This document shows, one piece after another, positions 1-6,473 of a DNA stretch of 11,742 nt. Every line of letters starts with the position of its first letter. The stretch's first letter is position 1. The notes beneath the pieces are model-generated. The model had not been told where the DNA came from. It did not search any database and was given only the letters and a program-made list of their open reading frames with translations. The position numbers were made by a program, and so were the translations under genes. The DNA is from Actinomycetes bacterium (GTDB lineage Bacteria > Actinomycetota > Acidimicrobiia > Acidimicrobiales > Microtrichaceae), in assembly GCA_023389745.1 (NCBI GenBank), contig JAEWED010000252.1:1-11742 (forward strand), written 5' to 3'.

Positions 1-31
1 CCCGCACCCCGTTCGGCAGAACGGTGCGCCG

Positions 32-76
32 GACATCGACAACGGGCGGTGGCAATGCCACCGCCCGCTGGATGTC
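32..76 (-). terminator. Hairpin downstream of pnp, candidate terminator
   Basis: A perfect 11-bp inverted repeat (43-53 with 57-67, loop AAT) starts 35 bases past the pnp stop. Outside it, 32-37 can pair with 71-76 as a second 6-bp stem, so the whole element is about 45 nt. No T-run follows on the minus strand, so it is not a classical intrinsic terminator. It could be a U-less actinobacterial terminator or a 3'-end stabilising hairpin. A second, smaller inverted repeat (9-14 with 19-24) follows. No gene is visible in 1-102. Confidence 0.5.
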
Positions 77-102
77 GTCAGTGCTCAGGTGCGGCTGGGC
101 CG

Positions 103-2589
103 TCACCTGCGACCGCGGCCGCCGCCACGACCGCCGCGTCCACCGCCGGAGCCGCCGCGACCTCCACGGTCGCCGCCGCGGTTGCCGCCCGAGCGCACCG
201 GAGCCGGACCCAGGTCACCGAAGGTCTCGGTGAGCTCTGCGTCGAAGCTCTCGGCGAAGTTCATCTCGATGCGGTCGCCCGATCCCTCCGAGGCGTCGGC
301 CCCGTCGTCGGAGCCGGCAGCCGCGGAGTGGGCAGCGCCGTCGGCGCCGCCCTCACTCGCTTTTGGGGAGAGGTCGTCCACCAGCGCCAGCGAGATCTTC
401 CCGTTCGGGTCGATGTCGTCGACACGGACCTTGACCGCATCACCCAGGTCGACCACGTCCTCGACACGGTCGATGCGCTTGCCGCCTCCGAGCTTGGAGA
501 TGTGCAGCAGGCCGTCACGACCCGGGAGAATGTTCACGAACGCACCGAACTTGGTGATGTTCACGACACGACCGTCGTACTCGACGCCGACCTCTGCCGT
601 CGGCGGGTCGAGGATGAGCTTGATCTGACGCTCGGCCTCGGCCATCGCGCCGCCGTCGACCGCCGCGATGGCGACCGTGCCGACCATGCCGTCGTCGTCG
701 ACGCTGATGTTCGCGCCGGTCTCGGCCTGGATGGCGTTGATGACCTTGCCCTTCGGGCCGATGACCTCGCCGATCTTGTCGATCGGGATCTCGAAGCTGA
801 TGATCTTCGGGGCGGTCTCGGCGACCTCGTCACGGGGAGCGGCGATCGCGCTGGCCATCACGTCGAGGATCTGCAGACGGGCTTCCTTGGCCTGGTTGAG
901 GGCCGCGGCGAGCACGTCGGAGGGGATGCCGTCGATCTTCGTGTCGAGCTGCAGCGCCGTGATGAAGTCGGACGTGCCGGCGACCTTGAAGTCCATGTCG
1001 CCGTAGGCGTCCTCGGCACCGAGGATGTCGGTGAGCGTGACGTACTTGCCGTCCGCGTAGATGAGGCCCATGGCGATGCCGGCGACGGGCGCCTTGATCG
1101 GCACACCGGCGTCCATCAGCGACAGGGTCGAGGCGCAGACCGAGGCCATCGAGGACGAGCCGTTGGACCCGAGGACCTCGGAGACGAGGCGGATCGTGTA
1201 CGGGAACTCCTCGAGGGAGGGCACCACCGGGAACACGGCGCGCTCGGCGAGGGCACCGTGACCGATCTCACGACGCTTCGGGCCACGCATGAAGCCCGGC
1301 TCGCCGGTCGAGAACGGCGGGAAGTTGTAGTGGTGCAGGTAGCGCTTGCGGGTGATCGGGTCGATGCCGTCGATCATCTGGTCCATCTTCGCCATGCCCA
1401 GGGTGGCGACGTTGAGGACCTGGGTCTCGCCACGCTGGAACAGGCCGGTGCCGTGCGCGGTCGGCAGCACGCCCACCTCGGCCGACAGCGGACGGAGGTC
1501 GGCGAGGCCACGACCGTCGATGCGGGCACCCTCGTTCACGATGCGCGAGCGCACCGTCGACTTGGCGAGCGACCGGAACGCGCTCTTCACGTGCTTGGTC
1601 GCCAGGGCGGTGGCGATGTCGGCGGGCTCGCCGGCTTCGACCGCGGTCTCGACCAGGTTCGGGACGATGCGCTCGACGAGCTCGTCACGCAGCGCGCCCT
1701 CGGCGGCGGTGCGCTCGGCCTTGTCGGCGATCTGCATGATCTCGGTGATGCGCTCTCCGCCCAGGTCCTTCACCGACGCGTAGATGTCGTCGGAGTAGTC
1801 GACCTGCGGGGCGTAGTCCATGGTGCCGATCTCGCCCTTGGCGGCGACGACCCCTGCGACCAGCTCGCGCTGGGCGGCGATGGCGGCCTTGATCGGGGCC
1901 TTGGCGGCCTCGAGCGCCGACGCGAGCGCCGCCTCGTCGACCTTCGGCGAACCGTTCTCGTAGAGCCCCCAGGCGGCTTCGGTGCCACCGGCCTCGACCA
2001 TCATCACGGCGACGTCGCCGTTGTCGAGCTCACGACCTGCGACGACGATCTCGAACGACGACTCGTCGCTCTCCTCGTAGGTCGGGTGGGCGACCCATTC
2101 GCCGTCTGCGTCGTACGCCAGACGGACCGCACCGATCGGACCCTCGAACGGGATGTCCGAGATCATCAGGGCGGCCGACGCGGCGTTGATCGCCAGGACG
2201 TCGTACGGGTTGGCCTGGTCGGCGCCGAGCACGGTGCCGACGATGTGGACCTCGTTGCGGAAGTCCGACGGGAACGACGGGCGCAGCGGCCGGTCGATCA
2301 GGCGGCAGGTGAGGATCGCGGACTCGGGCGCGCGGCCCTCACGACGGAAGAACGAGCCGGGGATCTTGCCCGCGGCGTACATGCGCTCCTCGATGTCGAC
2401 GGTCAGCGGGAAGAAGTCGATGCCCTCCCGCACGTGACCTGCCGCCGTGGCGGTCACGAGGATTCGGGTGTCGCCGATACCGGCGAGCACTGCGCCGCCG
2501 GCGAGACCGGCGAGCTTGCCCGTCTCCAGCGACATGATCTTCTCGTCGCCGGCACCGATCGGTGCCTCGACGCGGATAGCTGTGGCCAC
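103..2589 (-). CDS. pnp: Polyribonucleotide nucleotidyltransferase (PNPase)
   Basis: Phosphorolytic 3'-5' exoribonuclease that releases nucleoside diphosphates and takes part in mRNA decay in the cytoplasm; known family members are trimers. The 828 residues hold two RNase PH-like domains (about 10-240 and 340-575) around an all-alpha linker, a KH domain (about 595-660, GPKG loop 611-614) and an S1 domain (about 666-738). Visible motifs are FFRREGR at 80-86, the phosphate-binding GSNGSSS at 474-480, and the metal-site residues D527, D533 and K535 in DAYGDMDFK. The GTG start is chosen because AAGGAGGG (2594-2601) lies just upstream; the frame stays open to a TTG at 2691, but that site has no Shine-Dalgarno. 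The family is usually 700-750 residues. The extra length is a C-terminal tail: an acidic Ser/Ala/Asp stretch (about 744-775), a short conserved-looking segment (772-800), then a Gly/Arg-rich end (801-828) that may bind RNA. It follows rpsO, as in many bacteria. Confidence 0.97.
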   Translation of the reverse strand: MATAIRVEAPIGAGDEKIMSLETGKLAGLAGGAVLAGIGDTRILVTATAAGHVREGIDFFPLTVDIEERMYAAGKIPGSFFRREGRAPESAILTCRLIDRPLRPSFPSDFRNEVHIVGTVLGADQANPYDVLAINAASAALMISDIPFEGPIGAVRLAYDADGEWVAHPTYEESDESSFEIVVAGRELDNGDVAVMMVEAGGTEAAWGLYENGSPKVDEAALASALEAAKAPIKAAIAAQRELVAGVVAAKGEIGTMDYAPQVDYSDDIYASVKDLGGERITEIMQIADKAERTAAEGALRDELVERIVPNLVETAVEAGEPADIATALATKHVKSAFRSLAKSTVRSRIVNEGARIDGRGLADLRPLSAEVGVLPTAHGTGLFQRGETQVLNVATLGMAKMDQMIDGIDPITRKRYLHHYNFPPFSTGEPGFMRGPKRREIGHGALAERAVFPVVPSLEEFPYTIRLVSEVLGSNGSSSMASVCASTLSLMDAGVPIKAPVAGIAMGLIYADGKYVTLTDILGAEDAYGDMDFKVAGTSDFITALQLDTKIDGIPSDVLAAALNQAKEARLQILDVMASAIAAPRDEVAETAPKIISFEIPIDKIGEVIGPKGKVINAIQAETGANISVDDDGMVGTVAIAAVDGGAMAEAERQIKLILDPPTAEVGVEYDGRVVNITKFGAFVNILPGRDGLLHISKLGGGKRIDRVEDVVDLGDAVKVRVDDIDPNGKISLALVDDLSPKASEGGADGAAHSAAAGSDDGADASEGSGDRIEMNFAESFDAELTETFGDLGPAPVRSGGNRGGDRGGRGGSGGGRGGRGGGRGRR

Positions 2590-2593
2590 TTGG

Positions 2594-2619
2594 CCCTCCT
2601 TCGATCCCCCTCGGGATCG
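2594..2619 (-). promoter_or_regulatory. pnp Shine-Dalgarno with adjoining hairpin
   Basis: On the minus strand a perfect 7-bp hairpin, CGATCCC-GAGG-GGGATCG (2619 down to 2602), runs directly into AAGGAGGG (2601-2594), four bases before the GTG. The Shine-Dalgarno is near-perfect and decides the start. Because the stem abuts it with no gap, folding could influence ribosome access. PNPase represses its own synthesis through a leader hairpin in E. coli; a similar role here is inference. Confidence 0.5.
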
Positions 2620-2685
2620 TTCGGTGCGGAACGGGGCCAGCTTCCAGACGTCGACGCCCGAGCGGATCCATGCCAGCTCGGAGGT

Positions 2686-2713
2686 CGGCAACCGGAAACT
2701 GACCGGCCTGCCG
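2686..2713 (-). promoter_or_regulatory. Leader hairpin upstream of pnp
   Basis: On the minus strand CGGCA (2713-2709) pairs with TGCCG (2690-2686), and inside it CCGG (2706-2703) pairs with CCGG (2695-2692). A G-U pair and one bulged G join the two parts, with a seven-base loop TCAGTTT. It lies about 100 nt before the pnp start and could be part of the leader. A TACCCT box at 2747-2742 resembles a -10 element, but I see no convincing -35. Confidence 0.3.
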
Positions 2714-2774
2714 CACTCTCTTGTTGTGATGTGTTCCGATCAGGGTACTCGACCGCCGTCGCCGGGACGCGAAC

Positions 2775-2796
2775 GGGGCCGGCGTGCGCCGGCCCC
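2775..2796 (-). terminator. rpsO-pnp intergenic hairpin
   Basis: A perfect 10-bp GC-only inverted repeat (2775-2784 with 2787-2796) separated by two bases, realistically a 9-bp stem with a four-base loop. It starts 80 bases after the rpsO stop and ends 185 bases before pnp. No T-run follows, so it may attenuate transcription, protect the rpsO 3' end, or be an RNase III site. In E. coli the rpsO-pnp gap carries both a terminator and an RNase III hairpin; the parallel is positional only. Confidence 0.5.
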
Positions 2797-2837
2797 ATCC
2801 ACAGTTCTCTCGGTTGAGGCGGCCGCCCGGCGGCGCA

Positions 2838-2884
2838 CCTGCTGGCAAGCTTCAGCGGCTCCCCTGCTGGCAAGCCTCAGCGGC
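2838..2884. repeat. Direct duplication of the rpsO stop region
   Basis: Two 22-base copies (2838-2859 and 2863-2884) differ at one base and are three bases apart, a period of 25. The higher-coordinate copy holds the last two bases of the penultimate codon, the final Arg codon, the TGA of rpsO and sequence after it. The other copy repeats this outside the gene, including a second TGA at 2854-2852 in another frame. Confidence 0.9.
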
Positions 2885-3158
2885 GCAGGCCCAGCTCGGC
2901 GATGACCGTGCGGTACCGCTCGATGTCGTTCTTCTTCAGGTAGTCCAGGAAGCGGCGGCGCTTGCCGACCAGCATCAGGAGGCCACGACGGGAGTGGTGG
3001 TCCTTCTTGTGCAGCTTCAGGTGCTCGGTCAGGTGGTTGATGCGATCCGTCAGGAGCGCGATCTGCACCTCGGCCGAGCCGGTGTCGGCAGCGTCCTTGC
3101 CGAACTTGGCGATCGTGTCCGCCTTGGGCGGCAGGTTGGTGGGCTGACGATTGCCCAT
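2877..3158 (-). CDS. rpsO: 30S ribosomal protein S15
   Basis: Primary 16S rRNA-binding protein of the central domain of the 30S subunit. The 93 residues match the usual length of about 89, with a slightly longer, proline-containing N-terminus. Diagnostic stretches are DTGSAEVQIALLT (25-37), HKKDHHSRRGL (50-60), the basic VGKRRRFLDYL (64-74) and the ending LGLRR. The ATG start is fixed by GGAGGT at 3165-3170, six bases upstream. It lies between the hydrolase and pnp; rpsO followed by pnp is one of the most conserved bacterial gene pairs. S15 represses its own mRNA in several bacteria by binding leader structure. The 3' end carries the duplication described at 2838-2884. Confidence 0.98.
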   Translation of the reverse strand: MGNRQPTNLPPKADTIAKFGKDAADTGSAEVQIALLTDRINHLTEHLKLHKKDHHSRRGLLMLVGKRRRFLDYLKKNDIERYRTVIAELGLRR

Positions 3159-3273
3159 GGGGGTACCTCCGTGTTGGGTGTCCGACCCGGCCCCGATGAC
3201 CGACAGCTCCCCGACGGCGCTGGGCGCTGCTGCACCCGGACCTGCGACGGAACCGCGAATCTCGGCGCGGTGG
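3159..3273 (-). promoter_or_regulatory. rpsO leader, candidate S15-responsive region
   Basis: The untranslated stretch before rpsO ends in a strong GGAGGT ribosome-binding site. On the minus strand it contains a 6-bp stem with one G-U pair (3237-3232 with 3227-3222, loop AGCA). Nearer the start is a G-rich segment (about 3213-3181) with four TCGG repeats. I cannot match it to a known S15 leader class, and I see no clear -10/-35 pair, so rpsO may be read from an upstream promoter. Confidence 0.25.
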
Positions 3274-3291
3274 CCCGGCTGCTCAGCCGGG
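3274..3291 (-). terminator. Hairpin after the hydrolase gene
   Basis: A perfect 7-bp stem CCCGGCT/AGCCGGG (3274-3280 with 3285-3291, loop of four) begins 11 bases past the hydrolase TAA. There is no T-run. It could be a weak terminator, or a structure at the 5' side of the rpsO leader. Confidence 0.4.
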
Positions 3292-3302
3292 AACGGACGA
3301 CG

Positions 3303-4391
3303 TTAGCTCGCCGGCCGCCGGACCTGCCAGCTGTAGACCGGGGCCCGGTGTCGTCCCACCACCCTGCGGCGGGTGTCCGCCGGCGTCAACGTCAGCACCC
3401 GGGCGCCGGGCCGGTAGCAGACCCGCTCGACGTCCGCGAGCGTCGGTCGCTGCTTGCGCACTCCGGCGGCCCGCAGCGAGGTGCGGATGCTCTCGCCGAG
3501 CTCGTTCGCCAGCAGCTCGGCGATGATCGCCGGCAGCGTCTCGGGGTCGCGCAGGATCCAGGAGTGCCCGGCCCGCTCGATCGTGACGAGCACCCCGTCG
3601 GTGCGCTCGACGGTGTCGCGCGCCGTCCGGTGCGGGACCGCCAGGTCCCACGCGCCGTGCAGCACGAACACCGGCACGTCCTGCTCGCGCAGCGCGTCCA
3701 GCGCGTAGCGACTCGCCCGCGACCGCAGGATGGTCAGCATCGGACCGAGCAGTCGCCACGGCTGCACCAGGTGCGACGCGTAGGTCGGAGCGAACAGCCG
3801 GACCAGCTTCATGGCCTGACGGGGATCCGAGAACGTCGGGATCACCGTCACCGAGTCCAGCATCAGCAGGCCGCCGACCACGTTCAACAGCGGCGGCGCG
3901 ACCCGGAACAGCTGGACCATGTGGTCCCAGGTGTCACCCACGATCGCGTCGATGAGCACCACGCCGATGACGCGGTCGGGACGGTTCGCCGCCATCCGGA
4001 TGATCAGCTGGCCGCCCATCGAGTGGCCGGCGACGACGAAGCGCTCGATGCCCAGCTCGTCGATCGCCCGGCCCAGCAGGTCGGCGTAGTCGTTGAGGCT
4101 CTGGCCGCTCAGCGGCAGACCCTGCGTCGCGCCGTGACCGGCGGTGTCGATCGCGATGACCTTGAAGCCCATCTTCACCAGGCGCGACAGCGACTGCGCG
4201 TACAGGAAGCCCTCGGCGGAGAAGCCGTGCACGACCACGAGGGGCACACCCTGCCCTGCGACGGTGACACCGACCCGGTGACCGTCCTCGAGCTCGATCT
4301 GGTGACGGGCGAGGCGCGGCGCGTCGACGGCCCCCTCGACGAACGGAGCGTCGAGCGTCGGTCCCTCGATCGGGTCCGCAACCTCTGTCAT
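3303..4391 (-). CDS. Alpha/beta-fold hydrolase, substrate unknown
   Basis: A 362-residue protein with a full alpha/beta hydrolase core. HGF at 55-57 is the likely oxyanion loop, the nucleophile elbow GHSMGG (122-127) gives Ser124, HGAWDLAVP (245-253) gives acid Asp249, and AGHSWI (274-279) gives His276. A hydrophobic cap segment lies at about 150-215. There is no signal peptide, so it is probably cytoplasmic. Residues from about 300 to 362 form an Arg-rich C-terminal extension beyond the usual fold end, which I do not recognise. The ATG start has GGAAGGTGG at 4401-4409, nine bases upstream. It sits between ribF and rpsO in the same direction, with gaps of 171 and 144 bases, so it may be co-transcribed or have its own promoter. 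The family spans esterases, lipases, haloperoxidase-like and C-C hydrolases; the sequence does not decide between them. Confidence 0.88.
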   Translation of the reverse strand: MTEVADPIEGPTLDAPFVEGAVDAPRLARHQIELEDGHRVGVTVAGQGVPLVVVHGFSAEGFLYAQSLSRLVKMGFKVIAIDTAGHGATQGLPLSGQSLNDYADLLGRAIDELGIERFVVAGHSMGGQLIIRMAANRPDRVIGVVLIDAIVGDTWDHMVQLFRVAPPLLNVVGGLLMLDSVTVIPTFSDPRQAMKLVRLFAPTYASHLVQPWRLLGPMLTILRSRASRYALDALREQDVPVFVLHGAWDLAVPHRTARDTVERTDGVLVTIERAGHSWILRDPETLPAIIAELLANELGESIRTSLRAAGVRKQRPTLADVERVCYRPGARVLTLTPADTRRRVVGRHRAPVYSWQVRRPAS

Positions 4392-4445
4392 GGCCCGGTT
4401 CCACCTTCCCGGTGTCGTGTGCCGCCCGACACGCGACCCGTGACC

Positions 4446-4451
4446 AGCGTA
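4446..4451 (-). promoter_or_regulatory. Possible -10 box before the hydrolase gene
   Basis: On the minus strand TACGCT matches the TANNNT pattern of actinobacterial -10 elements and lies 54 bases before the hydrolase ATG. No TTGAC-like -35 sits at normal spacing, so this is weak evidence for a separate hydrolase promoter. Confidence 0.15.
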
Positions 4452-4496
4452 TCGGCGGCGTCCGCCGGCGCGGCTGATGGACCACGTGTGGTGGCC

Positions 4497-4516
4497 CTCA
4501 CACCGCGCGGCGTGAG
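4497..4516 (-). terminator. Hairpin downstream of ribF
   Basis: On the minus strand CTCACGCC-GCGC-GGTGTGAG folds into an 8-bp stem with one G-U pair. On the plus strand that pair would be an A-C mismatch, so the fold favours minus-strand RNA. It begins 46 bases past the ribF stop. There is no T-run, so it may be a terminator, attenuator or 3'-end stabiliser. Confidence 0.4.
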
Positions 4517-4538
4517 GTACGCCTCGGCGGGCGGCCGC

Positions 4539-4582
4539 GCTCAGACCGTGAGCGCCTGCCGCTCAGACGGTGAGCAGCTGCC
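4539..4582. repeat. Tandem duplication of the ribF stop region
   Basis: Two adjacent 22-base units (4539-4560 and 4561-4582) match at 19 of 22 positions with no spacer. The higher-coordinate unit covers the last six ribF codons and its TGA. The other repeats them in the intergenic space, including a second TGA at 4543-4541 in another frame. Confidence 0.85.
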
Positions 4583-5525
4583 GCGCCCGATCGCAGTCGG
4601 CACGCAGCTGCGTCGCGAGCTCCTCGGCCGAGGCGAATCGGGCGTCGGCACGGATCCGGTGGGTGAACTGCACCCGCACGTCCTTGCCGTACAGGTCGCC
4701 GGTGAAGTCCAGGACGTGCACCTCGAGCAGGACCATGGCCCGGTCGTCGTAGAAGGTCGGACGGCTACCGACGTAGATCGCCGAGGGCAGCGCCCGTCCG
4801 CCCTCGACGTCGTCGCTGATCAGCCAGCCGGCGTAGATGCCGTCCGCCGGCATCAGCATCTCGTCGGGGATCGCCACGTTCGCCGTCGGGAACCCGAGGG
4901 TTCTGCCGCGCTGGTCACCCTGCACGACCGGTCCGCGCATCTCGTAGGGACGCCCCAGCCGCAGGTTGGCGTCGACCAGACGCCCCTCGTGCAGGTCCCG
5001 CCGGATCGCGGTCGACGACACCTGGGCGTCGTCGCGTGCGGCGTGGCCGTCGGTCCCCACGAGCTTGTGGCCCAGCACCTCGAAGCCCAGCTCGGCGCCC
5101 ATCTCCGTCAGGAGCTCGACGTTGCCCCGGCGCCGGTGACCGAAGTGGAAGTCCTCCCCCACCACGATCTCGCGGGCCCGCAGGCAGTCGACCAGCACCG
5201 TCCGGACGAAGTCCTCGGCGCTCTCGTTCGAGCGCTCCTCGTCGAAGCGCACCACCAGCGCGTAGTCGATCCCGGTCTCGGCGAGCAGCTCGAGCTTCTG
5301 GTCCAGGTTCGTCAGGAGCAGCGGCGCCGAGTCCGGGCGGATCACCTGGGCGGGATGGCGGTCGAAGGTGACGACTGCGGAGCGCATCCCCTGCTCCTCG
5401 GCCCGTCGTCGGACCTCGCCGATCACGGTCCGATGACCCAGGTGCACGCCGTCGTAGGCCCCGATCGTCACCACGGAGCCTTCCGGGGGCGCGGGGCAGG
5501 GATCGTCGTCTCGGAGGATGTCCAC
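4563..5525 (-). CDS. ribF: Bifunctional riboflavin kinase / FAD synthetase
   Basis: Phosphorylates riboflavin to FMN, then adenylylates FMN to FAD, in the cytoplasm. Counting from the GTG at 5525 it has 320 residues, normal for the family. The N-terminal nucleotidyltransferase domain (about 15-180) shows GAYDGVHLGH (22-31, the HxGH nucleotide site), VGEDFHFGHRRRGN (122-135) and SSTAIR (170-175). The C-terminal kinase domain (about 190-318) shows GRTLGFPTAN (207-216) and LLEVHVLDF (266-274), which holds the likely catalytic Glu268. The start is uncertain: the GTG lets the protein open shortly before the first strand but has no clear Shine-Dalgarno. A TTG at 5558, inside the duplicated truB end, would add 11 residues and leave only a 15-base gap after truB. 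Position after truB matches the common bacterial order. Confidence 0.95.
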   Translation of the reverse strand: MDILRDDDPCPAPPEGSVVTIGAYDGVHLGHRTVIGEVRRRAEEQGMRSAVVTFDRHPAQVIRPDSAPLLLTNLDQKLELLAETGIDYALVVRFDEERSNESAEDFVRTVLVDCLRAREIVVGEDFHFGHRRRGNVELLTEMGAELGFEVLGHKLVGTDGHAARDDAQVSSTAIRRDLHEGRLVDANLRLGRPYEMRGPVVQGDQRGRTLGFPTANVAIPDEMLMPADGIYAGWLISDDVEGGRALPSAIYVGSRPTFYDDRAMVLLEVHVLDFTGDLYGKDVRVQFTHRIRADARFASAEELATQLRADCDRARQLLTV

Positions 5526-5552
5526 GGGCGGAACGCTATCCAGGGCCCGCGG

Positions 5553-5590
5553 TGTCAACCAGCATCCGCTGTCTCAACCAGCATCCGCTG
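5553..5590. repeat. Tandem duplication of the truB stop region
   Basis: Two adjacent 19-base units (5553-5571 and 5572-5590) differ at a single base. The higher-coordinate unit holds the last codons of truB (about Ala-Asp-Ala-Gly) and its TGA. The other is an exact echo just downstream, with a second TGA at 5557-5555 in another frame, and it supplies the TTG that is a possible ribF start. Confidence 0.92.
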
Positions 5591-6473
5591 CCGCCAGCAC
5601 GACGGCGGGCTTCGCCGTCGAGTCGCGGTGCGCCTGGTAGACCGCGAGCAGCTCGCCCTCGGCGGTGGCGACGGCCCACGGTCCCGGGCCGTCGACGCCC
5701 AGCTGGTCCTGTTCGAGCACCCGTCCGTGGCGCACCAGCCCGGCGAGCTCCTCGTCGACGTCGATGCGGGCCAGGTGCCGCACGCCCTCGATCATCGGCA
5801 GCACCTGCAGGTCGTCGCCCAGCGGTTCGGCCTCTGAGAGCCGGAAGGGTCCGACCGCGGTTCGGCGAAGGGCCGACAGGTGCGCACCCCCGCCGAGCGC
5901 GGTGCCGAGGTCGGCTGCCAGGGACCGCACGTAGGTGCCCGAGGAGCACTCGACCACTGCATCCCAGACGAGCGGGTCCTCGGTCGGCGTCAGCTCGAAG
6001 CGGTGGATGGTGACGGGACGAGCGGCACGCTCGATCTCGATGCCCTCGCGGGCGAGCTCGTGCAACCGTCGTCCGTCCACCTGGATCGCCGAGACCATCG
6101 GCGGCACCTGCTCGATCGGCCCCGTCAGCGCCGCGGCCGCGGCGAGCACGGCGTCGGGGTCCAGACCCGTCATGTCGTGGGTGGCGGTCACCTCACCGTC
6201 GGCGTCGAGGCTGTCGGTCTCGGTGCCGAACGTGATGCGGGCCTCGTAGGTCTTGTCGACGCCGGTGACGAAGGTCAGCAGCCGGGTGGCACGGCCCACA
6301 CCCAGCACGAGCACCCCCGTCGCCATCGGGTCGAGCGTCCCGGCGTGGCCGACACGGCGCGTGCCGAGCAGCTTGCGCGAGCGCGCCACCACGTCGTGGC
6401 TCGTCCATCCTGCGGGCTTGTCGACGATGCAGATGCCCGTGGGGCCGTCGTCGGCGCGTCGACGACGGCTCAC
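5574..6473 (-). CDS. truB: tRNA pseudouridine(55) synthase
   Basis: Isomerises U55 in the T-loop of tRNAs to pseudouridine. The 299 residues fit bacterial TruB. The catalytic motif GHAGTLDP (42-49) gives Asp48. KTYEARITFGTETDSLDADG (74-93) carries the conserved active-site Tyr76, and SSGTYVRSLAADLG (177-190) the conserved Arg183. Residues from about 235 to 299 form a C-terminal domain. The GTG start overlaps the rbfA stop as GTGA (6473-6470), so translation is probably coupled to rbfA; no strong Shine-Dalgarno is present. Some actinobacteria have an nrnA-type DHH phosphoesterase between rbfA and truB; it is absent here. The downstream gene ribF lies in the same reading frame. Confidence 0.97.
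   Translation of the reverse strand: MSRRRRADDGPTGICIVDKPAGWTSHDVVARSRKLLGTRRVGHAGTLDPMATGVLVLGVGRATRLLTFVTGVDKTYEARITFGTETDSLDADGEVTATHDMTGLDPDAVLAAAAALTGPIEQVPPMVSAIQVDGRRLHELAREGIEIERAARPVTIHRFELTPTEDPLVWDAVVECSSGTYVRSLAADLGTALGGGAHLSALRRTAVGPFRLSEAEPLGDDLQVLPMIEGVRHLARIDVDEELAGLVRHGRVLEQDQLGVDGPGPWAVATAEGELLAVYQAHRDSTAKPAVVLAAADAG

Noticed and set aside
2590..2691. 34-residue N-terminal extension of pnp from a TTG at 2691
   Set aside because: No Shine-Dalgarno at that TTG, while the GTG at 2589 has AAGGAGGG just upstream and matches the usual PNPase N-terminus.
3281..3323. Stop-region duplication at the hydrolase end
   Set aside because: GCTC...CGGAC occurs twice at offset 25, but only with gaps and many mismatches, and the real stop is TAA while the other copy has TGA. 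Chance GC similarity is likely.
49..5837. Very long plus-strand open frames (922 codons at 49-2817 and 1017 codons at 2784-5837)
   Set aside because: They are antisense shadows of pnp, rpsO, the hydrolase, ribF and truB. GC-rich codon bias removes stops in this antisense phase, and rpsO, hydrolase, ribF and truB share one phase, which joins the second shadow. The translations are Arg/Asp/Val-rich and match no family.
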